Part shown: piece by piece, positions 53,489 to 62,239 of the stretch
Numbering within the stretch: position 1 is the first letter of the stretch
How the letters are laid out: the number at the start of each line of letters is the position of its first letter
Position numbers and translations under genes: made by a program
The notes under the pieces: model-generated
Database searches by the model: none
Seen by the model: only the letters and a program-made list of their open reading frames with translations
Told to the model about the DNA's origin: nothing
From: Hyphococcus luteus
GTDB taxonomy: Bacteria > Pseudomonadota > Alphaproteobacteria > Caulobacterales > Parvularculaceae
Assembly (NCBI RefSeq): GCF_002943565.1
Contig: NZ_PJCH01000015.1
Coordinates: 744,001-808,000 of the forward strand
Reading direction: 5' to 3'
Length of the DNA: 64,000 nucleotides

Positions 53489-54394
53489 ATGAACCTTCAC
53501 TCACTGAATTTCGCCTATCTCATGCGATTCCTCGCCCTCGCCGAACATCTGCATTTCAGCAAAGCCGCCGAAGAACTCGGCATCGCGCAGCCTCTTCTCA
53601 GCGAGCAGATCAAAGCCCTCGAATATGCGATCGACGTCAAACTGTTCGACCGCACCAGCCGGCGTGTGGAGCTGACGACAGCAGGGAAAATGTTTCGCGA
53701 CCGCGTGCAGCTCGTTGTCCAGGGCATGCAAGACAGCGTCGAAGCGGCGAAAGCAACAGAGCTTGGCGAACAAAACCGGCTTAGGCTGGGATATACGGAC
53801 GAGTTTGCAATCGATTATTTGCCGTATTGGGTGCGGCGCATAAAAGAATCGCAGCCGACCGCCGATCTTGACCTCATGCCGGGCATGACCCCGCAACTGA
53901 CCGAGCTGCTGAAAAACGGCCTCGCCGACGCAATATTAGTTTGCCCTATTCCCGAAGAACCGCTTGGAAAAGAATATCAGATCCTGCCCCTGGAGCCGCT
54001 TCCCCTAAGCGTCGCCCTGCCCGCCAGCCACCCATTGAAAAAACGAAAAAAAGTGAAAATTTCGACGCTTGCCGACGAACATTTCATCGAAGGCCCGCTC
54101 TCGCCTCAAGCCGCCTCCGAACGCGTCATTAACCGCCTGTTTTCTCAACATGGCGTCGAGCGCGACATCGTGCAAAGAGTCCACGACTCCGAGCTGGGCG
54201 TAAACCTCGTCGCGGAAGGCGTCGGCATAACGATTGGCCATTTCTCGTCACGCGCCAAAAACAGGGATGACGTCACTATCGTCGAACTCGACGAACCCGA
54301 AGCGAAACTCACCCGGGCGATTTTATGGAGAAAAAGCGCGCGCCCCCCCATGCTTGACACCGCTCTGGACGTGATTGCTTCGAACGGACGATGA
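53489..54394 (+). CDS. LysR-type transcriptional regulator
   Basis: A 301-residue LTTR. The N-terminal winged helix reads LNFAYLMRFLALAEHLHFSKAAEELG with IAQPLLSEQIKALEYAIDVKLFDRTSRRVELT (shown in parts); the C-terminal two-lobed effector domain follows from about residue 90. It is the only regulator in the cluster, faces away from the flavoprotein gene, and has the dyad of box 2 over its own promoter. It probably binds all three boxes and responds to the cluster's substrate or an intermediate. It is convergent with the P450 gene. Confidence 0.93.
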   Translation: MNLHSLNFAYLMRFLALAEHLHFSKAAEELGIAQPLLSEQIKALEYAIDVKLFDRTSRRVELTTAGKMFRDRVQLVVQGMQDSVEAAKATELGEQNRLRLGYTDEFAIDYLPYWVRRIKESQPTADLDLMPGMTPQLTELLKNGLADAILVCPIPEEPLGKEYQILPLEPLPLSVALPASHPLKKRKKVKISTLADEHFIEGPLSPQAASERVINRLFSQHGVERDIVQRVHDSELGVNLVAEGVGITIGHFSSRAKNRDDVTIVELDEPEAKLTRAILWRKSARPPMLDTALDVIASNGR

Positions 54395-54423
54395 ACGCAG
54401 CTCTTTTGAAATCAGAAATTCTG

Positions 54424-55626
54424 TTATGCGGTCTTTGGCGTCCAAACAAGGTCCAGCCTTTTGGGCTGACGGAACTCATACCCCCTGATCGCAACAGCGC
54501 CGGCGTCTTTTAATTTCAGGCCGTCCAAACGCGCCATCAACTTTTCGATCGCGGTTTTCGCCTCCAGCCGGGCGAGATTGTTTCCAAGGCAAACATGCGG
54601 TCCTATGGCGAAGCCCAGATGCTTTCGAATATTATTGCGATTCAGGATGAATTTATCCGGATCTTCGAAAATGGCGGGATCCCTATTGGCCGCGCCAAGC
54701 ATGCAGTTGACGATATCGCCCGCCTTGAGCGAAACGCCGGCAAATTCAATATCATTTGCAACATGGCGCGTCGCGGATTGAACGGGCGAAACCCATCTTA
54801 CGCTTTCTTCCACGACAGCGGGAATGATTTCCGGATTTTCGTCGACCTGCAAGCGCAGAAAATCCTGGCTCAGGATGGCGTAAACCGTATTCAGCAATAA
54901 GGCTTCCACCGTAGAGATGCCGCCAAACATGATGATAAGCGCGTTGCGCCTGATTTCCGCATCGCTGAGGCGGTTCTCGTCGCCGTTCACAACCGAGGAC
55001 AGGAGGCCATGCGTCGATGAGCCTCGCAACGTTTCGATCTGGCCTTGCAGAACCTCATGAAATTCTTCGCGATTTTTGGCGGCGCGCTGTCGGCATGCCG
55101 CATCCCAGCTGAAATTTGATAAGGCTGCTTCGAAACTGTCGTACCAGTTTCGAAATCTTTGTTCGAGTTCGAGCGGCAATCCGAAAATTTCCAGTATCGT
55201 GAGGACAGGCAAGCGGCTGGCGATCGAATCTCGCAAGTCTGTTTCTCCTTGCGCAACAAACCCGTCAATTAACTCGTCGACGCGGCGCTCTATGCGAGCC
55301 GACAGATTTTCTTGTATCGTTTTTGGCGTAAACGCCCCTCGAAAAGCGCTGCGATAGCGAAAATGCGCAGCGCCGTCGACGGTGAGCATGTGTTCGCCAA
55401 ATGTGTCATAAAGCAGAGAATGCGGCGTGCCGGTGACGAAGTCAGCGGCATTCATGAGAATTTCGTGGATATGGCGGTGATCGACCACATACCACATCTT
55501 CAAAGGCTCAATCCAATGTATGGGCCCCTTCTCACGCAGCGCGCGGTATACGGAATAGGGGTCCGCATCCAACGCCTCTAAAAACACTTCCCTGTCCTGC
55601 ATCAGAGCGGCGACGTCAGCGGTCAT
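54424..55626 (-). CDS. Cytochrome P450
   Basis: A 400-residue soluble bacterial P450; start MTADVAALMQD (55626) chosen over a longer frame from 55686 that adds a Cys-rich, non-family extension. The I-helix oxygen-activation motif is MFGGISTVEAL (near 245), EESVRW is the ExxR of the K-helix, and the heme loop is GFAIGPHVCLGNNLAR with Cys the axial ligand. It would hydroxylate or demethylate the cluster's compound. No ferredoxin or ferredoxin reductase is encoded nearby, so electrons must come from partners elsewhere. Last gene of the aminotransferase operon. Confidence 0.93.
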   Translation of the reverse strand: MTADVAALMQDREVFLEALDADPYSVYRALREKGPIHWIEPLKMWYVVDHRHIHEILMNAADFVTGTPHSLLYDTFGEHMLTVDGAAHFRYRSAFRGAFTPKTIQENLSARIERRVDELIDGFVAQGETDLRDSIASRLPVLTILEIFGLPLELEQRFRNWYDSFEAALSNFSWDAACRQRAAKNREEFHEVLQGQIETLRGSSTHGLLSSVVNGDENRLSDAEIRRNALIIMFGGISTVEALLLNTVYAILSQDFLRLQVDENPEIIPAVVEESVRWVSPVQSATRHVANDIEFAGVSLKAGDIVNCMLGAANRDPAIFEDPDKFILNRNNIRKHLGFAIGPHVCLGNNLARLEAKTAIEKLMARLDGLKLKDAGAVAIRGYEFRQPKRLDLVWTPKTA

Positions 55627-55728
55627 ATATTTTTTCCGTTTACCGCAGCAACAAAGGCTGCCCGATTTCGGGGCGCATCCAGCCAAGAAAGATTTCGGGT
55701 TTAGGCCTCACCCGCGTGAGGACTCTGT

Positions 55729-56166
55729 TCATTCGGACAGTGCCGATATAAGCAAATTGGCTTCAATGCGTTGACGGATTTCATCTTCTATAGGCACGGC
55801 GCTGCGCGCTTTAAGATCAAAACGAACCGATATGGTGGTTACGCGCGTCTTAAGGTCATCGCTTTCGGCGTCCTTCATTTCATGCACATAAGTTATGGAT
55901 TTTGAGCCCAACTTAACCGGATAGGACTGGAGCAGCAGCAGGTCGCCGCGGCGAACCTCCTTTAGATACTCGTATTCCTGCCGCACATCCGCCCAGCCCA
56001 GCCCGTCGTCACGTTCGCCGGACACGCCCATCATGGAAAAAAGATGATAGCTCGCATCTTCGAACATCGGCGAATAATGACGCGTCGCCATATGCCCCAT
56101 GACGTCGCATTGCCACGGATGTATCACGGCCCGAAATGTATCGAATTTCCCGTCTGTGCTTTTCAT
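55729..56166 (-). CDS. Acyl-CoA thioesterase (4HBT hot-dog fold)
   Basis: About 145 residues from ATG 56166; a TTG at 56196 is an alternative. The N-terminal IHPWQCDVMGHMATRHYSPMFEDA is the 4-hydroxybenzoyl-CoA thioesterase-type motif with the active-site Asp region (CDVMGH), and beta strands typical of the hot-dog fold follow. It lies 37 bases after the BKACE gene. In carnitine catabolism a thioesterase of this class follows a BKACE enzyme and hydrolyses the new CoA ester; the same job is proposed here. Confidence 0.85.
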   Translation of the reverse strand: MKSTDGKFDTFRAVIHPWQCDVMGHMATRHYSPMFEDASYHLFSMMGVSGERDDGLGWADVRQEYEYLKEVRRGDLLLLQSYPVKLGSKSITYVHEMKDAESDDLKTRVTTISVRFDLKARSAVPIEDEIRQRIEANLLISALSE

Positions 56167-56203
56167 TGCGCCGCTCAGTTCGTCTAATTGATGCAAGGCT
56201 CAG

Positions 56204-57100
56204 TTAGCCTGGTGTTTTCAGGTCAAGCATTTCCCGCGCTTCAGCCGGGCTCGCAACGTCGCATCCAAGACTGTCGATAAGCCCTGCAGCGCGCTCGACA
56301 AGCTGTCCGTTTGTGGCGAAAACGCCGCGCTCCAAATAGAGATTGTCCTCCAGCCCGACACGCACATTCCCTCCGGCCAGCAATGACTGCGCCGCCATCG
56401 GAAATTGCAGCTGGGCGATCCCCATTGCACCCCAAATGGCGTCCCGAGGAAGAAGATTGCGCATATAGAGGACGGTTTCCGGGTCAGCGGGCGCGCCCCA
56501 TTTCACGCCTAACACAAACTGATAAAGCGACGGGCCGTCAATCAGTCCTTCCTTGACGAGCTGATTTGCGAACAGCACGTCGCCGGCCTGAAAAGCTTCC
56601 AGCTCCGGCTTCACCCCCAAGGCTTGAAAGCGTTTCGCCATTTCGCGCAGGGTGCGTGTCGTATTCAAATAGACAAATTCAAAGTCGCCTTCCATCTGGT
56701 TGCCGGTGGTCACATCGAGCGACGCAATTTCCGGCAGACATTCGACAAGGTGTTCAACGCGTTCTTCCGCGCCGATCAGATCGCTTTCCGGCAAAGCCCG
56801 GCCTTCGTCCTTAGGGTCAGGCAAAAACAACGCTCCCATGCCGGCGGTCAGATTAATGACGATGTTGATCCCGCGCTGCCGAATTCGGTCGACGACCTCT
56901 TTGAACAACGCGACATCGCGCGAGCCGGAACCGCTTTCGGGGTCACGAACATGAATATGGGCGATGCTGGCGCCGGCGCTGGCCGCTTCAGCGACTGCTT
57001 CGCATATTTGTTTAGGCGTGACCGGGTATTCGTAAGGATATTTCGGGTTTAACGGCGCATTACCCGTGACAGCGCAGGTAAGAACGATTTTTCGCTTCAT
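56204..57100 (-). CDS. BKACE enzyme (DUF849; 3-keto-5-aminohexanoate cleavage family)
   Basis: A 298-residue TIM-barrel metal enzyme. The zinc site is in IAHIHVRDPESG (His-x-His at about 48-50), with the barrel-strand INLTAGMG and the conserved GGNVRVGLEDNLYL near residue 240. The family condenses a beta-keto acid with acetyl-CoA to give acetoacetate and a new acyl-CoA. AGGTG lies just before the ATG. It lies 21 bases after the beta-transaminase-like gene, which would make the beta-keto acid it needs. Confidence 0.93.
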   Translation of the reverse strand: MKRKIVLTCAVTGNAPLNPKYPYEYPVTPKQICEAVAEAASAGASIAHIHVRDPESGSGSRDVALFKEVVDRIRQRGINIVINLTAGMGALFLPDPKDEGRALPESDLIGAEERVEHLVECLPEIASLDVTTGNQMEGDFEFVYLNTTRTLREMAKRFQALGVKPELEAFQAGDVLFANQLVKEGLIDGPSLYQFVLGVKWGAPADPETVLYMRNLLPRDAIWGAMGIAQLQFPMAAQSLLAGGNVRVGLEDNLYLERGVFATNGQLVERAAGLIDSLGCDVASPAEAREMLDLKTPG

Positions 57101-57121
57101 CTTGGTTCACCTCAAACATAT

Positions 57122-58459
57122 TCACTCGCCGCAAAGTGCAGCGCCATAGATTTGAAGAAAGTTTTCGAATTCGCGTTCGAAAGCCTCTATGTCGTCATCT
57201 GTGGACTTTAGGTTCAGTGTGATCAAACCGCGCGAAGCAACATAAAATCCGCGGTTCATCATATGAAGATGCATTAGCATGCGGAATAATTGGAGATTGG
57301 GATGGTTGATATCGTCCGGGCTCTTGATCGTCTCAAGACCGAGATGCGGATTCATTACGCTCCCAATGCCTGTCACTTGAACAGGCGTATTGGCTTCCTT
57401 GGCGATTTCATTCAACCGCTCGCGTAATTTATCGCCGCGCGCGTTCAATGAAACGCATGCTTCGCCTGTGAAATATTTTCCCAGCCCGATGCTGCCGCCG
57501 ATCATCGATGCGATATTGTTGTTGAACGTCCCAGCGTGAGAAAGGCCATTCTCTCGCCGCAGATCAAACATCGACATCAACTCGTCCCGGCCGCCCAGGG
57601 CGCCGCAGCTGAACCCTCCTCCTATGTATTTTCCGAGACTTGTCAGATCCGGCTCAATGCCCAGTTTTTCCTGAAGACCGCCAGGCGACAATCGAGACGT
57701 CATTACTTCATCAAAAATCAGGACGATATCGTGCTCGCTCGCCGCTGTGCGGAGCATTTCCAGAAATACGGGATCGCCGGCTATGCATCCGCCCGACCCC
57801 ATCATCGGCTCAACGATAATCGCTCCCAGTTCGTCTTTGTTTTTTTCGATGAGCGCGCGCGTTCCTTCGACATCGTTGTAGGCGCCGATCAAAGCTTTCA
57901 TAGGGACGTTAAGCGGAGCGCCTGACGCCCCAAATGTCAAAAAACCGCCATGATAAGCGCCCTTGAAAACAAGGGCCGTTTCTTTGCGCGTCGCATTGCG
58001 CGCTAAAGCCAGGGCAAGCAAATTCGCTTCTGTCCCGGAATTGCAAAAACGCACTTTCGAAATCGATTGAAAGCGTGTGCAGATTATGTCGGCCAGCTTT
58101 TCTTCATATATATTAGGGCCGCTGAGCATGAGCCCTCGTTTTCCGATTTCGGACAAAATATCCCGCAGCATTTCTTCATTATGGCCGTAAAGCCCTGCAG
58201 TATATTCACCAACGAAATTGAGATACTTATGGCCGTCCGCATCAAATAAAAAGTTGTTTTCCCCTCTCTCAATAACGACGGGAAAGGGAGGATAATAAAG
58301 CGTAGCGCGTGTGCTTCCCCCCGGCAAAACGCGGCAAGCGCGCTCATAGCGGGCAAGGCTTTCGGCGTTTCTTTCTTTATAAATGGCGACTTCGTCTTCT
58401 ATCGCCTTTATCAGCGAACGATCGTTCGCGCCTTCCTCAACATGTTCAATGGTGCTCAT
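57122..58459 (-). CDS. Class III PLP aminotransferase, beta-amino-acid type
   Basis: About 445 residues from an ATG at 58459 (GAGG seven bases upstream); an in-frame TTG at 58471 is less likely. The fold is glutamate-1-semialdehyde aminotransferase-like: RFCNSGTEANLLALALAR, GAYHGG, DEVMTSRLSPGGLQ and the PLP-lysine in SLGKYIGGGFSCGA. Several stretches match what I recall of Variovorax beta-phenylalanine aminotransferase: PFPVVIERGEN..DADGHKYLNFVGEYTAG, DEVMTSRL, and SHAGTFNNN. A beta-amino acid would be converted to a beta-keto acid. First assigned gene of the operon with BKACE, thioesterase and P450. Confidence 0.9.
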   Translation of the reverse strand: MSTIEHVEEGANDRSLIKAIEDEVAIYKERNAESLARYERACRVLPGGSTRATLYYPPFPVVIERGENNFLFDADGHKYLNFVGEYTAGLYGHNEEMLRDILSEIGKRGLMLSGPNIYEEKLADIICTRFQSISKVRFCNSGTEANLLALALARNATRKETALVFKGAYHGGFLTFGASGAPLNVPMKALIGAYNDVEGTRALIEKNKDELGAIIVEPMMGSGGCIAGDPVFLEMLRTAASEHDIVLIFDEVMTSRLSPGGLQEKLGIEPDLTSLGKYIGGGFSCGALGGRDELMSMFDLRRENGLSHAGTFNNNIASMIGGSIGLGKYFTGEACVSLNARGDKLRERLNEIAKEANTPVQVTGIGSVMNPHLGLETIKSPDDINHPNLQLFRMLMHLHMMNRGFYVASRGLITLNLKSTDDDIEAFEREFENFLQIYGAALCGE

Positions 58460-58527
58460 GACCGGCCTCAATTCATATGGGTTGCATAGCCCAATGGATG
58501 GGCGGATGATGCAAAAGCGCTTCTAAT

Positions 58528-59022
58528 TCACTCACTACACAAACGCTCAATGCACGCGTAATCACAGCGAGCACCATGAGGCGCCTTTGCGCCAAGCTGA
58601 AAAGTCTGGCGCAGACTTCGCCGCAACCGCGCAAGACGTTTGCGTTGAAACAGAAAAAATGCGGGGATCATAACGAGGACGAAAGGCGTTCCGGAGAGGG
58701 CAAAACCGGAATGGCGCCTCACTAAGAACCGCTTCAAATTCCCAGATGCGCGGGACCTGAAGATTGCAGCAACGCCATGCAGCGCGGCTACGCTTAATTC
58801 AAAACCTCGAGCATTCAGAAACCGCGTAAGCATTCTTACGTCCAGCCTGACGAACGCGGCCAACAACGCCATGATCCCCAAGTCAACAAATAGCTGGCCG
58901 GAATTAGCAGCCCCGGCAAGCATGGCGCACCGAGCGGCGGCGGCTGAAAAAAAGACCAGTCTGAAGAGCCCATGCGCACATAATCTTGAGTTCAGGCTTA
59001 AGTTCGGCCCCGGATTCGACAT
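58528..59022 (-). CDS. Uncertain ORF between box 3 and the aminotransferase
   Basis: A 164-codon minus-strand frame starting 136 bases after box 3. It has a hydrophobic segment (LFVDLGIMALLAAFV) and a basic C-terminal half (FQRKRLARLRRSLRQ). No recognisable family and base use only partly coding-like. It could be a genuine small membrane protein at the head of the operon, or just a long leader or decayed sequence. Confidence 0.3.
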   Translation of the reverse strand: MSNPGPNLSLNSRLCAHGLFRLVFFSAAAARCAMLAGAANSGQLFVDLGIMALLAAFVRLDVRMLTRFLNARGFELSVAALHGVAAIFRSRASGNLKRFLVRRHSGFALSGTPFVLVMIPAFFLFQRKRLARLRRSLRQTFQLGAKAPHGARCDYACIERLCSE

Positions 59023-59158
59023 CCCTTCCCCCGCACGCTAGCAACGGCGCCGAAAAGCATTTGCATCGGCTGGCTATGAATTCGCGTTCAAAAAGCCTTG
59101 CGGCTAGCGCTGCTGTATGCCCGCGAGAGCTTGCTTTGTTTTTTCAATGTGATGATGG

Positions 59159-59180
59159 TTGACTATATTGATTTGTTCAA
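59159..59180. promoter_or_regulatory. Regulatory box 3 (TTGAC-N11-GTTCAA), aminotransferase operon
   Basis: Third copy of the dyad, followed by AT-rich ATTAAT repeats (to about 59205). The two half-sites and the 11-base gap are identical to boxes 1 and 2 while the gap sequence differs (TATATTGATTT), as expected if the half-sites are what is recognised. Confidence 0.72.
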
Positions 59181-59205
59181 TTCAATTAATACGATTAATT
59201 AATCA

Positions 59206-59692
59206 GAATTTCCGATAAGACGCACTGAATCGCTCATCAAATCAACCGACCTGAGCATCAGTTGGCGCTGCGCACCAAAGCGCGTTTTCAAAACACAGCA
59301 TTGTTAGAGAAAAAGATCCGCCCACAGCAAAACGCTCCGCATGCACACATACTGCATGCGTCTCTCTAAGTCGTTGAAAAACTTGCTTAGTTGGTATCAT
59401 CCATCAAAGGAAGTGCATTTCCTTCGATGTCTGTCTATGCGCGCTACTCCTATCACAAACACACTCCTGGGGTGCAATGGGCGCCTGGACCCGGTATTTG
59501 GATCTTCCATTAACCGTCGCATCAAACGATATGTTGCTAGGATCCCAAGGGCTGCGGTCGTCACCGATTTTCGTTTCTCCACCGGTCAGATAAACGCTGA
59601 ATCCGGTGCGGTGAAGGCGACGATAATCACGCCCTCTTCGCCCCGGCCTTTAAGGTTATATGAAACGGACACCTTGCCTGTATCGGCCCCCT
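59206..59692. other. Gene-poor spacer with possible minus-strand gene remnant
   Basis: No supported intact gene in nearly 490 bases. On the minus strand two adjacent frames (KVSVSYNLKGRGEEGVIIVAF, then after a shift VYLTGGETKIGDDRSPWDPSN) read like protein and may be a frameshifted remnant near 59400-59680. Evidence is weak. Confidence 0.35.
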
Positions 59693-62236
59693 TCAGAAAT
59701 CCAGGCGGTATCCGGCGATTACGTAATATCCTGTGAGTGTCTCGGTTCCGAGCAGGTTTTCCGTCGTCGTCCATTCCGCGCCGCCTTCAAGCTCCAACTG
59801 AAAAGTCCGGGTTGGAAGATAATTGATGCGCATGGACGGCTTGACGGTGAATTGCGTCTGGTCGGCGGCGGCCGCCCGGCGGCGGGAAATCCGCATGCGC
59901 GGGCCGATCCGGAACCTGCGCGAAAAAGGATAGCGCGTGTTCAGATCGATGACATAGCGCTTCGCTGTCGACATGTCGTCATAACGCACGCCGAGGGTGG
60001 CGAAGTCGCCCTCTTTAAGAAGGCTCTGCCCATAGACCTGCGCCGAATAAAACGCCTCCACCCCTGTCCCCGGCTGGCCCGGCACGCCGCCCGCATCGGC
60101 GGTCGGCTTCATATTGGCGACGGTGACGCCCGCATTGACCTGGAACTTTTCCGAAAGCGGGCGGGAAATATTGATCGAGCCGCTTTTGAGTCGCGCCGCA
60201 CGCGCCTGCGCCAGAGAATAAATATCTTCGTCCGCATAGGTTGAACGCAGCTCCTCGATCGACTCAACCCCCTGCCCCTGCAACGCGTCGATCGTCATCA
60301 AGGCCGGCGCCCAGCGATAATCGAAAGCGATGTTGATGTTCGTATTGTCTTCCAACCGCCAGGATCCGTTGAACAAGGCGAGGTTCAGGGAGCCGTAAAA
60401 CGTATCGTAATCGACAAGGCCGAAAGCGGACCGGCTTTCATCCACATAGCGGAACTCAAAACCTGCGGCCTGACGATCCACGAGACCGTCCACCGTTTGA
60501 TGAATGAAATAGACGGTCGTATCGAGCCCCTCCACAACCTGGTTCACATCGACGCTGCCGCCTGCGAATTTCCTGTGTTTGTCGACAAACAAATCGCGCG
60601 AACGGATCACCGGCGCGCCGGCGACCGCATTCACGCGCACCTTGTCATTCACATCAAAACTTAAAAGGCCGCCGTCAAAACGGCCGAGAACGCCGCCCGT
60701 GCTGCGCGTTTGCCGGCCGATGCGGGCGGCGAGCCGCGTCGCGCTGTCGACAACCTCCACAAACCAGGCGCTGACAGCGCCGAGATCGCCTTTGCCGCCT
60801 TCCATGAAATCCTTGGTGTGCGCGCCGGAAAACCGCATGCTAAGATCGACGCGGTCATTGCTAACGCTCGCCGTCATGTCCGCCCCGGAAACAAGCGCAT
60901 TGCGATTTACCTGTTTATCCGGATCGGGCGTCAAATCCGGCTGCTCGAGCGTTACCGTGCTTTCATCGCGCTGATAATATTGCGACAGGCTGGCGGTGAG
61001 CCGCGTGACGAATCCCCCGCTCTTGCCCTCGCGCAGTTCGGGCGGGCCTTCCTGGCCTTGCGACAACAGCGCCGCAAGCCGCTGGCGGACGCGGGGCGCG
61101 CCCTCGGCGTCAGGATAGCGTTCCAGATATTCTTCATATTCCGCCTTGGCGTGCGCTTTCTGGCCGTTCTTTTCGCGGGCGACGCCAAGAAGTTCTTTCG
61201 CCTCCGGCGACGCCTGGCTTTCCTCCAGGGTTGTCGCTTTCGTCAGAAGCTGAATGGCGCGCGCATAATCGCCTTTCGTCATCAGCGTGCGCGCTTCGGC
61301 GACAAGCGTCGCCGCATCGCGATTTTCGGGAAGCGGCTCTACAGCCGGCAAGCGCCGGGCGGCGTCCAGATTGCGTTGCGCCGTTTTTCTCTTATCCAGC
61401 CAGGCCTGATAGACGCTTTCGCGCTCCGCCGCCGAGGTTCTGACGATCCATGCGTCCGGATATGAGGTTTTCAACTGGTCCGCCGCTTTCTGGGCTTCGG
61501 TCCGGGTCTTGAAAAAACCAAGCCGCAAGCGGTTCCAGACGACGCCGTCTTCCTCGAAGCGAACTGCATAAGCGGCGTAGGCGGAAAAGGGCTTTAAAGC
61601 GGGAATATTGTCCGCATCGATCGCCGATTGTTGCGAAAGCAGGTTCAGCGCATAGACGGCGTTCACATCGAGCGTATCGGGCATGGAGTGCAATACGGAC
61701 GAGACGCCGCTAAGTTTGCGGCGTATCGAAGTTTCGGGCCCTGTGCGCAATCGCGGGCCTCCGCCGGAACAAGCGTCAGATACGGGCGCGTCCGCAATCG
61801 TGATGTCGAGGCTGCGAAAATCCGCGCCCTGCGCAATCGCAAAATGCCGGTTGTGATCGAACGTGACGGTGAGGACAGGTCCCGTCGGCGCGTCGCCGTC
61901 ATATTGTATTTCCTGAATGCCGGCCTTCCGGCTCAACGGCGCGCGTAATTCTTCCCTCGCGGTGAGGCCGTCGCTTATGCTTCTGCCTGTTTCGATGGGC
62001 TTCAGATCGATGCGAACATGGTCGCCATGATCTTTTGGAAAATGCGAAACGGCGCGGATCGGAAAGTTGAAGGAGATTGTCGCGACGGCGCATTGCTGCG
62101 ATTCGGAGACCGTGACGCGCGAGAGCACGCGATCGCCCACCGGCTGCGCGCTTGCTTCAAATGCATTGCAGCATATGGCCGCTGCAAGAACAAGGCATCT
62201 AACCGCCCCACCTCTGTAACGCACGAACCGAAGCAT
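59693..62236 (-). CDS. SPOR/TPR protein with C-terminal outer-membrane beta-barrel
   Basis: An 847-residue exported protein: signal peptide (CLVLAAAICCNAFEASA), an N-terminal beta-rich domain, a SPOR-like domain around residues 215-275 (YAVRFEEDGVVWNRLRLGFFKTRTEAQKAADQL, given in parts), TPR-like helices (YARAIQLLTKATTLEE; AHAKAEYEEYLERYPD; about 320-390), and from about 410 on a run of amphipathic strands ending in an aromatic residue (GYRLDF), as for an outer-membrane barrel. It starts 3 bases after the multiheme cytochrome stop, so they are made together. The pair may form an outer-membrane conduit or assembly factor; function not established. Confidence 0.78.
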   Translation of the reverse strand: MLRFVRYRGGAVRCLVLAAAICCNAFEASAQPVGDRVLSRVTVSESQQCAVATISFNFPIRAVSHFPKDHGDHVRIDLKPIETGRSISDGLTAREELRAPLSRKAGIQEIQYDGDAPTGPVLTVTFDHNRHFAIAQGADFRSLDITIADAPVSDACSGGGPRLRTGPETSIRRKLSGVSSVLHSMPDTLDVNAVYALNLLSQQSAIDADNIPALKPFSAYAAYAVRFEEDGVVWNRLRLGFFKTRTEAQKAADQLKTSYPDAWIVRTSAAERESVYQAWLDKRKTAQRNLDAARRLPAVEPLPENRDAATLVAEARTLMTKGDYARAIQLLTKATTLEESQASPEAKELLGVAREKNGQKAHAKAEYEEYLERYPDAEGAPRVRQRLAALLSQGQEGPPELREGKSGGFVTRLTASLSQYYQRDESTVTLEQPDLTPDPDKQVNRNALVSGADMTASVSNDRVDLSMRFSGAHTKDFMEGGKGDLGAVSAWFVEVVDSATRLAARIGRQTRSTGGVLGRFDGGLLSFDVNDKVRVNAVAGAPVIRSRDLFVDKHRKFAGGSVDVNQVVEGLDTTVYFIHQTVDGLVDRQAAGFEFRYVDESRSAFGLVDYDTFYGSLNLALFNGSWRLEDNTNINIAFDYRWAPALMTIDALQGQGVESIEELRSTYADEDIYSLAQARAARLKSGSINISRPLSEKFQVNAGVTVANMKPTADAGGVPGQPGTGVEAFYSAQVYGQSLLKEGDFATLGVRYDDMSTAKRYVIDLNTRYPFSRRFRIGPRMRISRRRAAAADQTQFTVKPSMRINYLPTRTFQLELEGGAEWTTTENLLGTETLTGYYVIAGYRLDF

Positions 62237-62239
62237 GGA

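Noticed and set aside
53109-53492. 127-codon ORF running into the lysR start
   Set aside because: Covers the regulatory box and promoter of lysR, composition is not coding-like and no homology pattern is visible.
41131-59692. Integrated element with both attachment sites defined
   Set aside because: No integrase gene and no duplicate of the tRNA-Leu 3' end were found in the window, so island ends cannot be fixed.
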